NCBI RefSeq assembly: GCF_011316935.1
Contig: NZ_WLYS01000003.1
Location: forward strand, 620,001-684,000
Reading direction: 5' to 3'
From: Sphingobacterium chungjuense
GTDB taxonomy: Bacteria > Bacteroidota > Bacteroidia > Sphingobacteriales > Sphingobacteriaceae
DNA length: 64,000 bases
The translations under genes and the position numbers were made by a program. The notes beneath the pieces were generated by a model, which worked only from the letters and a program-made list of their open reading frames with translations, was not told the DNA's origin and ran no database searches. Numbering within the stretch: position 1 is the stretch's first letter; every line of letters begins with the position of its first letter. Below are positions 1 through 8,743 of this stretch, one piece after another.

Positions 1-103
1 CTAAAAGCTTACCCATTCATTACTAGCAATTAACAACGCACCGCACCATGGTTTTAAAGAGAAAAAATCACTAACAAATAATAAAACGTAAAAAAATAGC
101 ATC

Positions 104-1384
104 ATGAAAACTAAACAAGAGCAACTTCAGGCAATCGAAAACGACTGGAACAACAATCCGCGCTGGAACGGCATTACAAGAACCTATACCCCAGAAGATG
201 TATTAAGACTGAGAGGATCTTATACGCAGCAGTTTACCATTGCATCTGAAATGGCGAAAACTTTTTGGACCAAATTGAACAATCAAGATTTCGTAGCCGG
301 ATTGGGCGCACTAACCGGAAATCAAGCGGTACAAGAAGTAGATGCAGGATTGGAAGCGATCTATTTATCAGGCTGGCAAGTAGCCGCAGATGCCAATCTA
401 TCTGGTGAAATGTACCCCGATCAATCCCTTTATCCAGCCAATTCTGTACCATCGGTTGTCAAAAAAATCAACAATGCACTATTAAGAGCAGATCAAATTC
501 AGTCGGTGAATGGTGGCGGAGACAAAGAATATCTGGTACCGATCATCGCAGATGCAGAGGCTGGATTTGGAGGCAACTTAAACGCTTACGAACTGATGAA
601 GCAAATGATTGAGGCGGGCGCTGCAGCGGTACATTTTGAAGATCAATTATCTTCTGCCAAAAAATGTGGTCATTTAGGAGGCAAGGTACTCGTTCCTACA
701 CAAGAAGCCATCAACAAATTGATCGCCGCTCGCTTGGCATCTGATGTATTGGGCGTACCAACGTTGATCATCGCCAGAACGGATGCTGACGCAGCTGATT
801 TGCTGACTTCGGACGTAGACGATCGAGACAAAAAATTCGTTACGGGTGAGCGTACCTCCGAAGGATTTTATTATGTAAACAACGGCGTAGCGCAAGGCAT
901 TGATAGAGGACTGTCTTACGCTCCGTATGCCGACCTCATCTGGATGGAAACTTCTAATCCCGATTTAGAGCAAGCTAGACAATTTGCGGAAGGCATTCAC
1001 GCCAAGTTTCCGGGTAAAATGTTAGCCTACAACTGTTCTCCTTCTTTCAATTGGGCAGCAAGGCTTTCTGTTGATGAAATGAAAAATTTCAGACAAGAAT
1101 TAGCGAAACTAGGCTATAAGTTCCAATTTATTACATTAGCGGGCTTCCATGCTTTGAACACCGCCATGTTTGAGTTGGCATCTGCCTACAAAGAAAGAGG
1201 CATGGCAGGCTATTCCGAACTGCAAGAACGTGAGTTTGCGCTGCAGAAAAAAGGTTTCAGAGCCGTAAAACACCAATCTTTTGTAGGAACAGGCTATTTC
1301 GACGAGATACAAAATGTAGTGACCAATGGCGCAGCGACTACCGTAGCGATGAAAGATTCGACCGAGACAGCGCAATTTCACTAA
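104..1384 (+). CDS. aceA: Isocitrate lyase
   Basis: Cleaves isocitrate to glyoxylate and succinate, the first step of the glyoxylate shunt in the cytoplasm, which permits growth on acetate or fatty acids. The 426-residue protein has the usual length of the bacterial AceA family. The catalytic KKCGH signature lies at residues 186-190, with Cys188 as the active-site cysteine, and the Mg-binding acidic segment ([10 protein letters not shown]) is near 148-157. The ATG is preceded by an A-rich leader typical of Bacteroidota. Malate synthase would be expected next door, but the upstream gene lies outside the window. A long hairpin follows the stop. Identification is firm. Confidence 0.97.
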   Translation: MKTKQEQLQAIENDWNNNPRWNGITRTYTPEDVLRLRGSYTQQFTIASEMAKTFWTKLNNQDFVAGLGALTGNQAVQEVDAGLEAIYLSGWQVAADANLSGEMYPDQSLYPANSVPSVVKKINNALLRADQIQSVNGGGDKEYLVPIIADAEAGFGGNLNAYELMKQMIEAGAAAVHFEDQLSSAKKCGHLGGKVLVPTQEAINKLIAARLASDVLGVPTLIIARTDADAADLLTSDVDDRDKKFVTGERTSEGFYYVNNGVAQGIDRGLSYAPYADLIWMETSNPDLEQARQFAEGIHAKFPGKMLAYNCSPSFNWAARLSVDEMKNFRQELAKLGYKFQFITLAGFHALNTAMFELASAYKERGMAGYSELQEREFALQKKGFRAVKHQSFVGTGYFDEIQNVVTNGAATTVAMKDSTETAQFH

Positions 1385-1468
1385 ACCACTATTTCAAGTT
1401 TAATGGTTCGTGCACTTCTTAAAAATTAAGACATCAGATATAGCAGATACACCGTGTACACCATAATA

Positions 1469-1513
1469 GCATCAAGGCCCGATCAACTTTTAGCGTTGAC
1501 CGGGCCTTGATGC
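1469..1513. terminator. Hairpin between convergent aceA and hydroxylase genes
   Basis: An inverted repeat with 19-base arms (1469-1487 and 1495-1513) carries one mismatch and a 7-base loop. It lies between two convergent genes. There is no strong T-run on either side, so it may be an intrinsic terminator that does not need one or simply a transcript-end stem. Confidence 0.6.
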
Positions 1514-1539
1514 ATTTCGCATTACCGAACGTAAATTAT

Positions 1540-2205
1540 TTATGCTTCGTGATGCTCTCTTGTCGTAGAATTATTCGCCTTTCCCTTCTTAGGAATCATC
1601 GTTCCAAATATGCGATCCCAGAAATACGAACTCACCCCAAAACCCTTATCAGGATCTGAATAGTGATGTAGCATGTGATGATCTTTGATTTTCTTCAGAA
1701 AACCGGATTTAAAGTTCGCGTGATGGATCGCATAATGGCATTCGTCGTATATCAAATAGCCAAAAAGAAATCCAGCAAAAAATCCCGCTAGATAAAACGT
1801 AGAAAAGAAGAAACTAAATAGTAAATAAATAATGGCTGCCATCGGGATACTTGCCGATAATGGCATGACCAATCGCATGCGATCTCGCGGATAATCGTGA
1901 TGTACACCATGAAATATAAAGTGAATCCGCTTACCTAATTTGCCTGGAGGTTCGTAGTGAAATACCCAACGATGCAACACGTATTCCGCTAAGGTCCAAA
2001 ATGCTAAACCATATCCAAAATACAGCGCCGTAGCTGCACCTCCTATTTCTCCCTGAGCATATGCTCGCCACAAGAAGAAAATAATGACTGGTATCCAAAA
2101 TATTAAAGGCACCGCATAATGCACCTTGGTAAGTGAGTTCAGAAAATTGTTTTCAAACATGCGAACTGACTCACCCGAGTTCGAAATATAATGTTTTTTG
2201 GCCAT
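1540..2205 (-). CDS. Sterol desaturase / fatty acid hydroxylase family membrane protein
   Basis: A 221-residue integral membrane di-iron protein of the fatty acid hydroxylase superfamily. It shows the family's spaced histidine clusters: HRWVFH, HGVHHDYPRD, HYAIHH and HHMLHH, which would hold two irons. Several hydrophobic segments surround them. The arrangement resembles 2-hydroxylases of fatty acids (FA2H-like); in Sphingobacteria such enzymes could hydroxylate sphingolipid or ornithine-lipid acyl chains, but that substrate is inference. The gene stands alone, convergent with aceA, with an ATG start. Confidence 0.85.
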   Translation of the reverse strand: MAKKHYISNSGESVRMFENNFLNSLTKVHYAVPLIFWIPVIIFFLWRAYAQGEIGGAATALYFGYGLAFWTLAEYVLHRWVFHYEPPGKLGKRIHFIFHGVHHDYPRDRMRLVMPLSASIPMAAIIYLLFSFFFSTFYLAGFFAGFLFGYLIYDECHYAIHHANFKSGFLKKIKDHHMLHHYSDPDKGFGVSSYFWDRIFGTMIPKKGKANNSTTREHHEA

Positions 2206-2356
2206 ACGAAAGATGAAAAGTAACTACCTTGAAAATATACCGTGTGGAGCAAAAATACATACCTTACCACAATAATCATGACAAAACACTCTACTTTTGA
2301 CCAAAAAGTTACAATGGTCAGAAAAAAAAGTAAATGTTACAACAGGTAATAGGTAA

Positions 2357-2989
2357 CTACGGCATGTAGATATAATATCCTGCTTCAGAGGGATGATCTA
2401 AAATCAAGGTATCTGCTTTCAATTTACGCATTGTATGCACCACCATCACATCTCCGATGGCCGATACGGTAAAAAAAGTGCCAAATAAGAGAAAAAACCA
2501 ATTACCACTAAACCAAGCATAGATCACCGGCGCGAATCCTAAAACAACCAAGGGAGTAAGTGCGCCAATGATATATTGGCGAAGCCGCAATGGTTCCTGA
2601 CAATGGCAATACGGCACAAAATGTGGACGAAGAACACCAAAGCGAATAGACGACCAACCCTTCTTTGCAAAAAATGACCATGGTAAACCATGCAATAGTT
2701 CATGTAGCACAATGCCTAGCACTACCACCAATAGGGTAACAATAGGATAAAGCCAGAAAGCCATCACATCCAAATAACCATCAATAAAAAAAGCTACGGA
2801 GAGCGATTCTTTCCAAAGTAAAAAGTATGGTAAAAAAAAACCTAATAGTACAGGAATCATCAAAGAGCAACCCAGCCGACTGGCTGCTTGTACATCAATT
2901 ATGTGTTCTTCTTTGTGATGTGGTAACACGCTGAATCTTTTTTGATATAGAGCCGGATCGTGAAGATCGCAGCAAAAATTTTGCACCAA
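2357..2989 (-). CDS. DUF3267-type membrane zinc metalloprotease
   Basis: A 210-residue membrane protein with a zincin motif HELLH inside a transmembrane-looking segment (about residues 96-100), followed by a conserved-looking hydrophilic loop and two more hydrophobic stretches. This is the pattern of the DUF3267 family of putative intramembrane or membrane-bound peptidases. No substrate is known. No ATG exists near the N-terminus: the frame opens with TTG followed by GTG at 2984-2989, so one of these is probably the start and the exact N-terminus is uncertain. It stands alone between monocistronic neighbours. Confidence 0.7.
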   Translation of the reverse strand: MVQNFCCDLHDPALYQKRFSVLPHHKEEHIIDVQAASRLGCSLMIPVLLGFFLPYFLLWKESLSVAFFIDGYLDVMAFWLYPIVTLLVVVLGIVLHELLHGLPWSFFAKKGWSSIRFGVLRPHFVPYCHCQEPLRLRQYIIGALTPLVVLGFAPVIYAWFSGNWFFLLFGTFFTVSAIGDVMVVHTMRKLKADTLILDHPSEAGYYIYMP

Positions 2990-3102
2990 GATACATAATT
3001 ATGCTATACCGAGTAATAGATCAGTAGCCTCCGGCCAATGAATTGTCATTGATTCTGTCGATAATTTTACCAACTTCCCACGTACACCGCATATAAAATA
3101 GA

Positions 3103-3110
3103 TATCTTTG
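3103..3110 (+). promoter_or_regulatory. -7 promoter element of aguB
   Basis: TATCTTTG matches the Bacteroidota -7 consensus TAnnTTTG and lies 25 bases before the aguB ATG. No good TTG -33 element is seen at the usual spacing. Confidence 0.5.
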
Positions 3111-3135
3111 CATCTGGAAAAGCAGAGAAGAAACT

Positions 3136-4011
3136 ATGAATAAAGTAAAAGTTGGCGTCGTCCAGATGTCGTGCGTACGCGACAAGCAAGAGAACTTAGA
3201 TAAAGCAATTACTAAAGTACGCGAAGCAGCAGCCAAAGGCGCGCAAATCGTATGTCTTCAGGAACTATTTACGTCCTTGTATTTCTGTGACGTCGAAGAT
3301 TACGATAATTTCGACTTGGCAGAAGCTATTCCTGGGCCATCCACCGACGCACTATCTGTCGTAGCGGCCGAATTGGGCGTTGTAATTATTGCTTCGCTTT
3401 TTGAGAAGCGTGCACAAGGATTGTATCACAATACCACCGCGGTACTAGATGCAGACGGATCTTATTTGGGCAAATATCGCAAAATGCATATTCCTGACGA
3501 TCCGGCATTTTACGAAAAATTCTATTTCACACCGGGCGATCTTGGGTATAAAATCTTTCCAACCAAATTTGGCAAGATCGGAATTCTGATTTGTTGGGAT
3601 CAGTGGTATCCAGAAGCATCACGCATAACAGCATTGATGGGAGCAGAAATGCTATTCTACCCAACGGCAATTGGCTGGGCAACGGATCAAGATGAAGAAA
3701 CCAACAAAGACCAGTATAACGCTTGGCAAACGATTCAACGTTCGCACGCCGTGGCGAATGGCGTACCAGTGATCTCTGTGAATCGTGTGGGTTATGAGCA
3801 GGATGGCGCGATGAAGTTTTGGGGCGGTAGCTTTGTAACCAATGCACAAGGTCGCTTACTATACCTTGCATCTCACGATCAGGAAGAAGTAGAAGTGGTA
3901 GAAGTAAATCTTCAGGAAACGGATTATTTCCGCAAGCACTGGCCATTTTTACGTGATCGACGTATTGATTCGTATAGCCAAATCACTAAGCGATTTATCG
4001 ACGAGGACTAA
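3136..4011 (+). CDS. aguB: N-carbamoylputrescine amidase
   Basis: A nitrilase-superfamily hydrolase that converts N-carbamoylputrescine to putrescine, CO2 and ammonia, the last step of the agmatine deiminase route to polyamines. The 291-residue protein shows the catalytic triad Glu43 (LQELF), Lys116 (YRKMHIP) and Cys153 (LICWDQWYPE). The C153 context WDQWYPE is typical of AguB. The next gene, 80 bases downstream, is the agmatine deiminase that makes its substrate, so the pair forms an operon. Identification is strong from motif and neighbour together. Confidence 0.95.
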   Translation: MNKVKVGVVQMSCVRDKQENLDKAITKVREAAAKGAQIVCLQELFTSLYFCDVEDYDNFDLAEAIPGPSTDALSVVAAELGVVIIASLFEKRAQGLYHNTTAVLDADGSYLGKYRKMHIPDDPAFYEKFYFTPGDLGYKIFPTKFGKIGILICWDQWYPEASRITALMGAEMLFYPTAIGWATDQDEETNKDQYNAWQTIQRSHAVANGVPVISVNRVGYEQDGAMKFWGGSFVTNAQGRLLYLASHDQEEVEVVEVNLQETDYFRKHWPFLRDRRIDSYSQITKRFIDED

Positions 4012-4092
4012 GATTTTTAATACGTTTTTTTACCGGATAGCACAATGTGCTTCCCAGCAATAGATATCAACATGGTAGAGCAAGGTGCTGAC

Positions 4093-5157
4093 ATGAACTG
4101 GCAACAGGATTTTTTAACAACACCAAAAGATTTAGGATTTACTTTCCCGGCAGAGTGGGAAGCACAAGATGCACTTTGGCTAAGTTGGCCGCACAAAGAA
4201 GCATCTTGGCCTGGCAAGATCGATTTGATTTATGCACCTTATTGTGCGTTTATAAAAGCGGTATCTGCGCATCAAAAAGTGCGTATCAACGTAGAGAACG
4301 AAGCTATGCATGAATTCGCCTTGCAACATTTAGAAGCTGCTGGCGTTGCTACCGAAGAAATTGAGTTCTTTTACCATGCCACCAACGATGCTTGGTGTCG
4401 CGATCACGGCCCAGCATTTGTCATCAATCGCGAAACGGGTGAGAAAGCCGTTGTCGATTGGGGATATAATGCTTGGGGTGGCAAATATCCGCCTTACGAT
4501 TTAGACGATGTGATCCCGACACGGATTGCTAATCGCTTTGGTCATCGCTTATTCACACCGTCCATCGTGATGGAAGGCGGTTCTGTAGAATTTAATGGCG
4601 CCGGCACGGTGTTGACAACGACCGCTTGTTTGTTGAATGAAAACCGTAATCCGCACCTGACTAAAGAGCAAATTGAACGTTATTTGCTGGAATTTTATGG
4701 CCAAAAGCAAGTGTTGTGGCTGGGCGATGGGATTGTGGGAGATGATACCGACGGACATATTGACGATATCACGCGTTTTGTAAATGAGGATACGGTACTT
4801 ACGGTAGTCGAGCAAAATCCAAGCGATGAAAACTACGCTATTTTGCAAGAAAATCTACAAACGCTAAAAGAAATGCATTTGCCCGATGGCAGACCGCTAA
4901 ATATTGTAGAGTTGCCGATGCCAAAGCCAGTTATTTACGATGATCAACGACTTCCTGCATCATATGCTAACTTCTATATCGGCAATAAGGTTGTGGTAGT
5001 GCCTACTTTCCAAGATGAGAATGATGCTAAGGCGTTAGAAATTATCAGCCGTTATTTCCCAGATCGGGAAGTGATCGGCATTGATTCGGTGGATTTGATC
5101 TGGGGATTGGGCAGTTTTCATTGCTTGAGCCAGCAAGAACCCAGTATTTGGGGCTAA
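4093..5157 (+). CDS. aguA: Agmatine deiminase
   Basis: Hydrolyses agmatine to N-carbamoylputrescine and ammonia; substrate channel partner of the aguB product just upstream. It is a member of the guanidino-modifying (PPAD) family with the recognisable N-terminal block FPAEWEAQDALWLSWPHK, the central DHGP and GGSVEFNG motifs and the C-terminal catalytic Cys in GSFHCLSQQEP. The frame is open from an ATG at 4045, with another at 4072, but family similarity starts only around the ATG at 4093, giving 354 residues; this start is chosen. A strong hairpin follows. Confidence 0.94.
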   Translation: MNWQQDFLTTPKDLGFTFPAEWEAQDALWLSWPHKEASWPGKIDLIYAPYCAFIKAVSAHQKVRINVENEAMHEFALQHLEAAGVATEEIEFFYHATNDAWCRDHGPAFVINRETGEKAVVDWGYNAWGGKYPPYDLDDVIPTRIANRFGHRLFTPSIVMEGGSVEFNGAGTVLTTTACLLNENRNPHLTKEQIERYLLEFYGQKQVLWLGDGIVGDDTDGHIDDITRFVNEDTVLTVVEQNPSDENYAILQENLQTLKEMHLPDGRPLNIVELPMPKPVIYDDQRLPASYANFYIGNKVVVVPTFQDENDAKALEIISRYFPDREVIGIDSVDLIWGLGSFHCLSQQEPSIWG

Positions 5158-5170
5158 TACGTATAAAGTT

Positions 5171-5202
5171 AAAGGCTCACAAACTGTAGTTTGTGAGCCT
5201 TT
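5171..5202 (+). terminator. Rho-independent-type terminator of aguBA
   Basis: Perfect 15-base inverted arms (5171-5185 and 5188-5202) begin with A and end with T-runs, 14 bases after the aguA stop. Confidence 0.8.
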
Positions 5203-5249
5203 ATATGGTAGATTGAGAATCTGTTGGCAGCAGATCTCACGTAAAGGGA

Positions 5250-5723
5250 TCACAATCTTTTTTCCATCTTTATATTCGCTCGCTCGTACAATCCTTGCTC
5301 CATTTCAACTTCCTCAAATCCATATCTTCGGTACATCCTAATTGCTGTTTCTAACATTGTATTAGAGTAAAGAATCAATTTTTGGGCGCCTTGGGCTTGC
5401 GCGAACTTCAAAGCATGTTCCAATAGTAAAGTACCAATTCCGTATCCTTGGGCTTTGTTGCTTACCGCCATTTTGGCCAACTCATACAAACCTTTATCTT
5501 TCTTTAATAGTGCCGCTGTCCCAACAATATCCGCTCCCATTTTTGCATAAAAGATATACCCACCTTTATCAATGATTTCTTCTTTCGGATTAGAAAGGGA
5601 AAGTACATCCCCCGCTTCTACTTTAAAAAACTTTTCTAGCCATTCGAAGTTCAAGACCTTAATAGCATCTTTATATTCATCCGAAAAATCGATTATCTCT
5701 ATGTTATGCTGATGCTTATTCAT
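5250..5723 (-). CDS. GNAT family N-acetyltransferase
   Basis: A 157-residue single-domain acetyltransferase. The acetyl-CoA binding region is visible around residues 88-105, where QGYGIGTLLLEHAL fits the Q/RxxGxG/A loop, followed by the typical strand and RRYGFEEV near the C-terminus. Substrate cannot be told from sequence; small stand-alone GNATs acetylate amines, amino acids or peptides. It is followed on the same strand by no close partner. The ATG start at 5723 gives a complete domain. Confidence 0.85.
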   Translation of the reverse strand: MNKHQHNIEIIDFSDEYKDAIKVLNFEWLEKFFKVEAGDVLSLSNPKEEIIDKGGYIFYAKMGADIVGTAALLKKDKGLYELAKMAVSNKAQGYGIGTLLLEHALKFAQAQGAQKLILYSNTMLETAIRMYRRYGFEEVEMEQGLYERANIKMEKRL

Positions 5724-5862
5724 TTGATTTTGACATGGTAACTGTACAACAAAAATTCATTTCACTAATAAAAAAAGCTAAATCACTACTTCTAAACATA
5801 TTGACTGGAAGACATTCAATGGATTTAAACAATGTCTCTTCATAGACGGAATTGCCCCTAAA

Positions 5863-5898
5863 AAACAACAGACTCTGATTGCTCAAAGTCTGTTGTTT
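5863..5898 (-). terminator. Terminator of tRNA-Leu
   Basis: 12-base perfect arms (5863-5874 and 5887-5898) sit 17 bases beyond the tRNA-Leu 3' end. On the minus strand the stem is followed by a T-run (A-run at 5859-5865 on the plus strand). Confidence 0.8.
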
Positions 5899-5915
5899 AT
5901 ATTTTCGTATTGAAG

Positions 5916-5999
5916 TACCCGAGAGCAGATTCGAACTGCCACGCCGTTGCCAGCACCAGCCCCTCAAGCTGGCGCGTCTACCAATTTCGCCACCCGGGT
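5916..5999 (-). tRNA. tRNA-Leu (anticodon GAG)
   Basis: Reads as an 84-base class II tRNA on the minus strand. The acceptor arms ACCCGGG and CTCGGGT pair with one G-U, and the D-arm sequence GGCGAAATTGGTAGACGCG is typical of tRNA-Leu. The anticodon loop CTTGAGG gives anticodon GAG, the variable arm is long, and the T loop is GTTCGAATC. The discriminator is A and CCA is not encoded. Confidence 0.97.
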
Positions 6000-6050
6000 T
6001 TGAAGTGTTACAAAAATAGCGGTTTTTCCGATACTTGCAACAGGAATAAC

Positions 6051-6932
6051 TTACAATTTCTCCTTATTTCGATCGATTAACGTCTGGATAATTCCATCTG
6101 CAAGGCCGACGCGTGGAGCGACAATATTTTTCAAACGGCCAAACTTCATCACCGTCAAGAAGATTTCTGCTGCCGGAATAATCACATCTGCACGGTCGTT
6201 TTTCAAACCCAATACATTGATACGATCTTTTAGCGAATAAGAGCTTAAATACAAGTACATCGCCTTCAATTTCGCATAAGAAATTGGCTGATCTGGCTTA
6301 TCACTAGAAAGCCGCGCCAATTTATTGATATTACCACCAGTACCGATGCCATAGATCACTTTATGTGATTTAGTCAATTCGCGTAACCACAGCTTCATCT
6401 CTTCCCAAGTCTCTGATCTATCTTGATTATCGAGGATACGGATCGTGCCCAAATTAAACGATTTAGAATCGATCAAACGCCCGTTGGCAAACAAAGAAAT
6501 CTCTGTACTACCACCACCAACGTCGACGAATAGGTATACTCTATTTTTATCCAGCTTCGCTCCTAGATAACTGTTATAGATGATCAGTGCTTCCACTTTT
6601 CCATCGATAATATCGATATCTACCCCGACTTCTTTACACGCTTTGACAACATCGGCACCATTCGCGGCATCGCGCATGGCCGACGTAGCACAAGCCATAT
6701 AATCCGTCACTTTGTATACATCCATCAAATCTCTGAAAGAACGCATTGTCTTCACCATGCTCTCAAACTTGGGTTCGGAAATATAGTGCTGAATAAATGC
6801 ATCATCTCCAAGTCGCAGTGGCACACGCAACAACGTGTTTTTATTGAAGGAGATCTCCTGATCTTTGACAATGATATCGGCAATTAAAAGCCTTACGGCG
6901 TTAGATCCAATATCGATAGCAGCGTATCTCAT
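6051..6932 (-). CDS. Ppx/GppA family exopolyphosphatase
   Basis: An ASKHA-fold phosphatase of the Ppx/GppA type that degrades polyphosphate and/or pppGpp, linking phosphate storage with the stringent response. The N-terminal phosphate loop AAIDIGSNAVRLLIAD and the second phosphate motif FVDVGGGSTEISLF are intact, as is GIGTGGNINKLARL. At 293 residues it is a short, single-catalytic-module form without the C-terminal HD-like domain of E. coli Ppx. The frame extends 20 codons upstream, but the ATG at 6930-6932 immediately before the conserved AAIDIGSN is the sensible start. Confidence 0.88.
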   Translation of the reverse strand: MRYAAIDIGSNAVRLLIADIIVKDQEISFNKNTLLRVPLRLGDDAFIQHYISEPKFESMVKTMRSFRDLMDVYKVTDYMACATSAMRDAANGADVVKACKEVGVDIDIIDGKVEALIIYNSYLGAKLDKNRVYLFVDVGGGSTEISLFANGRLIDSKSFNLGTIRILDNQDRSETWEEMKLWLRELTKSHKVIYGIGTGGNINKLARLSSDKPDQPISYAKLKAMYLYLSSYSLKDRINVLGLKNDRADVIIPAAEIFLTVMKFGRLKNIVAPRVGLADGIIQTLIDRNKEKL

Positions 6933-7040
6933 AAAATGAATAGAATAATAGTATACAACCTCTGGCAGAAGTCTGCAATTTGCTTGACGCAATGTTACAG
7001 AATCAAGGTTATTTAAATGTTAACAAATCATTAATTAACC

Positions 7041-8084
7041 TTATTTTCTTTTTGCAGGTGCTAGAATTTCTAATTGCCAACGAATTTGATCCGCAGTTAC
7101 ATAATACGGAGCGTCATGGCGAATACTATCATACACGTGTTGAAACACTTGCTCATAACGTCCTTTTTCAGATGGCACGATCAACTTTTCCAATTCGCCA
7201 TCACCTTTATTAATTGTCAGTAATCCGTCTACATTCGCTTCTTCCAACCCATAAATGGCATCTTGTGGCTTAATGCCAGCTAGTAGCTGCGCTTCCTGCA
7301 CATCGGTTCGTTGCTTTACAAAAGAGCCCTGCGTGCCATGTAACACAAATGCTGCTTGCGGATCGGCCACCAATAAACTAGTGGTGATAAACACATTTAA
7401 CCCATCGACGTAGCTAAGGATAATCGTACCATAATCATCGACTTCTGAACCGGCGCGATAAGCACCCGCAATCTTAGTCATAGATTTAGGCTTGCCAAAG
7501 AGCGAAATGGCTTGATCTAATAAGTGCGAACCCAAATCATAAAGTACACCTGCTGCTGGTCGTTTGGTTTCTTTGAAAACTTTGGGACCAATAGCTGTTT
7601 TATAACGATCAAAACGGAGATGTAATTCTATAGGTTGTCCCACAAAATTCTTATCCAGCACATACTGTAGCGATAGAAAGTCAGAGTCAAACCGCCTATT
7701 GTGGTAAGCGAACACATGCTTTCTGTATTTCTCGCCCAAAGCGAATAGCTCATTGGCTTCTTCTAAAGTGGGTGCAAATGGCTTTTCTATCAATACATGT
7801 TTACCATATTCGATGGCGCGCTTCGCGAATTCGAAATGCGTATCATTCGGTGTATTGACGATCACGAGCTCGATCAGCGGATCGAGCAGTAGCTCGTCGA
7901 CAGAATCATAGCTAGTGATATCTGGATAATCCTTATGCGCATTTTTGTGCGTTCGCTCGACCACCGCATGGAGATCAAACAAATCATTATCACATAAAAA
8001 AGGCGCATGGAACACCTTACCGGACATTCCATACGCCAAAAGACCTGTTGTTATTTTGCCTTGCTTATTCAAATAAACTATCAA
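7041..8084 (-). CDS. Gfo/Idh/MocA family NAD(P)-dependent oxidoreductase
   Basis: A 347-residue sugar or cyclitol dehydrogenase-like protein. The N-terminal Rossmann segment is GLLAYGMSGKVFHAPFL (close to E. coli YdgJ-type proteins), followed by VIEK-type EKPFAPT with the catalytic Lys and a C-terminal Gfo/Idh/MocA fold with DLGSHLLDQ. Substrate is unknown. No ATG is available at the N-terminus: the frame begins TTG directly after the TAA of the preceding lipoprotein gene (TAATTG), and a second TTG lies at codon 5. Translational coupling with the upstream gene is likely. Confidence 0.85.
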   Translation of the reverse strand: MIVYLNKQGKITTGLLAYGMSGKVFHAPFLCDNDLFDLHAVVERTHKNAHKDYPDITSYDSVDELLLDPLIELVIVNTPNDTHFEFAKRAIEYGKHVLIEKPFAPTLEEANELFALGEKYRKHVFAYHNRRFDSDFLSLQYVLDKNFVGQPIELHLRFDRYKTAIGPKVFKETKRPAAGVLYDLGSHLLDQAISLFGKPKSMTKIAGAYRAGSEVDDYGTIILSYVDGLNVFITTSLLVADPQAAFVLHGTQGSFVKQRTDVQEAQLLAGIKPQDAIYGLEEANVDGLLTINKGDGELEKLIVPSEKGRYEQVFQHVYDSIRHDAPYYVTADQIRWQLEILAPAKRK

Positions 8085-8669
8085 TTAGTGGTGACCACCA
8101 GCTTCTTCTTTTCCACCGGCATCCTTATACAAAGTGCTCAGCGCTTCCAATTTTGAAGCAGCGTAGTCTCTCAAATCTTTATTCGTATTTCTACTCAAAC
8201 GCGTGAAGTGATCTTTGATCACAGCCACTTCATGCTGTACATGGTGTGCGTAATGCTCATCAGATACATCGCTGTTTGTCATTACAGGATGTGCTACAGT
8301 CGAATCAGCTACGGCAACCGAATGATTTTGATTTCCAGCTTCAAACTGTTTTGCACCACGTATCGGGAAATCTACATTATAGCGTGTAGCCAATGTGTCT
8401 AAATCTACAATCATCTCACCCAAGGTTGCTCTTACCTTTGCAGCCAATGCACGATTTTCACCGACAGAACTGTTGTTTTCTACGTAAGTGGCGTAATCTG
8501 TTTCGTAAGGCACTTTCGCTCCAATGGTTTGAAGTGCCAAATAAGCATCACCATCAACCTGCGTCGTGTGGGTATACTTCAATTGCCGTTCTTTCATAGA
8601 AGGTTGGCAAGACGTCGTGAATAAGATGCCTGCACATGCCCCAACAGCTAAAATTGTATTTATCTTCAT
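8085..8669 (-). CDS. Predicted lipoprotein, function unknown
   Basis: A 194-residue exported protein. The N-terminus has a short basic region, a hydrophobic stretch and lipobox TTSC near residue 21, so it should be a lipid-anchored periplasmic protein. The body is helical and includes a region rich in histidine (DEHYAHHVQHE) followed by a C-terminal HH. It resembles small four-helix DUF4142-like proteins in overall character, but I cannot assign a family with confidence. Its stop codon abuts the start of the Gfo/Idh/MocA oxidoreductase, so the two form an operon. Confidence 0.7.
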   Translation of the reverse strand: MKINTILAVGACAGILFTTSCQPSMKERQLKYTHTTQVDGDAYLALQTIGAKVPYETDYATYVENNSSVGENRALAAKVRATLGEMIVDLDTLATRYNVDFPIRGAKQFEAGNQNHSVAVADSTVAHPVMTNSDVSDEHYAHHVQHEVAVIKDHFTRLSRNTNKDLRDYAASKLEALSTLYKDAGGKEEAGGHH

Positions 8670-8743
8670 TATGATTCGATTTTGATAACAAAAATAATAA
8701 AATATCCCTTATAACTTCACAAAGCGAGTAATTGAAATTCGTT

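Noticed and set aside
5716..5967. An 83-codon minus-strand frame upstream of the acetyltransferase gene.
   Set aside because: It runs through the tRNA-Leu and its terminator, has no family resemblance and is best read as chance.
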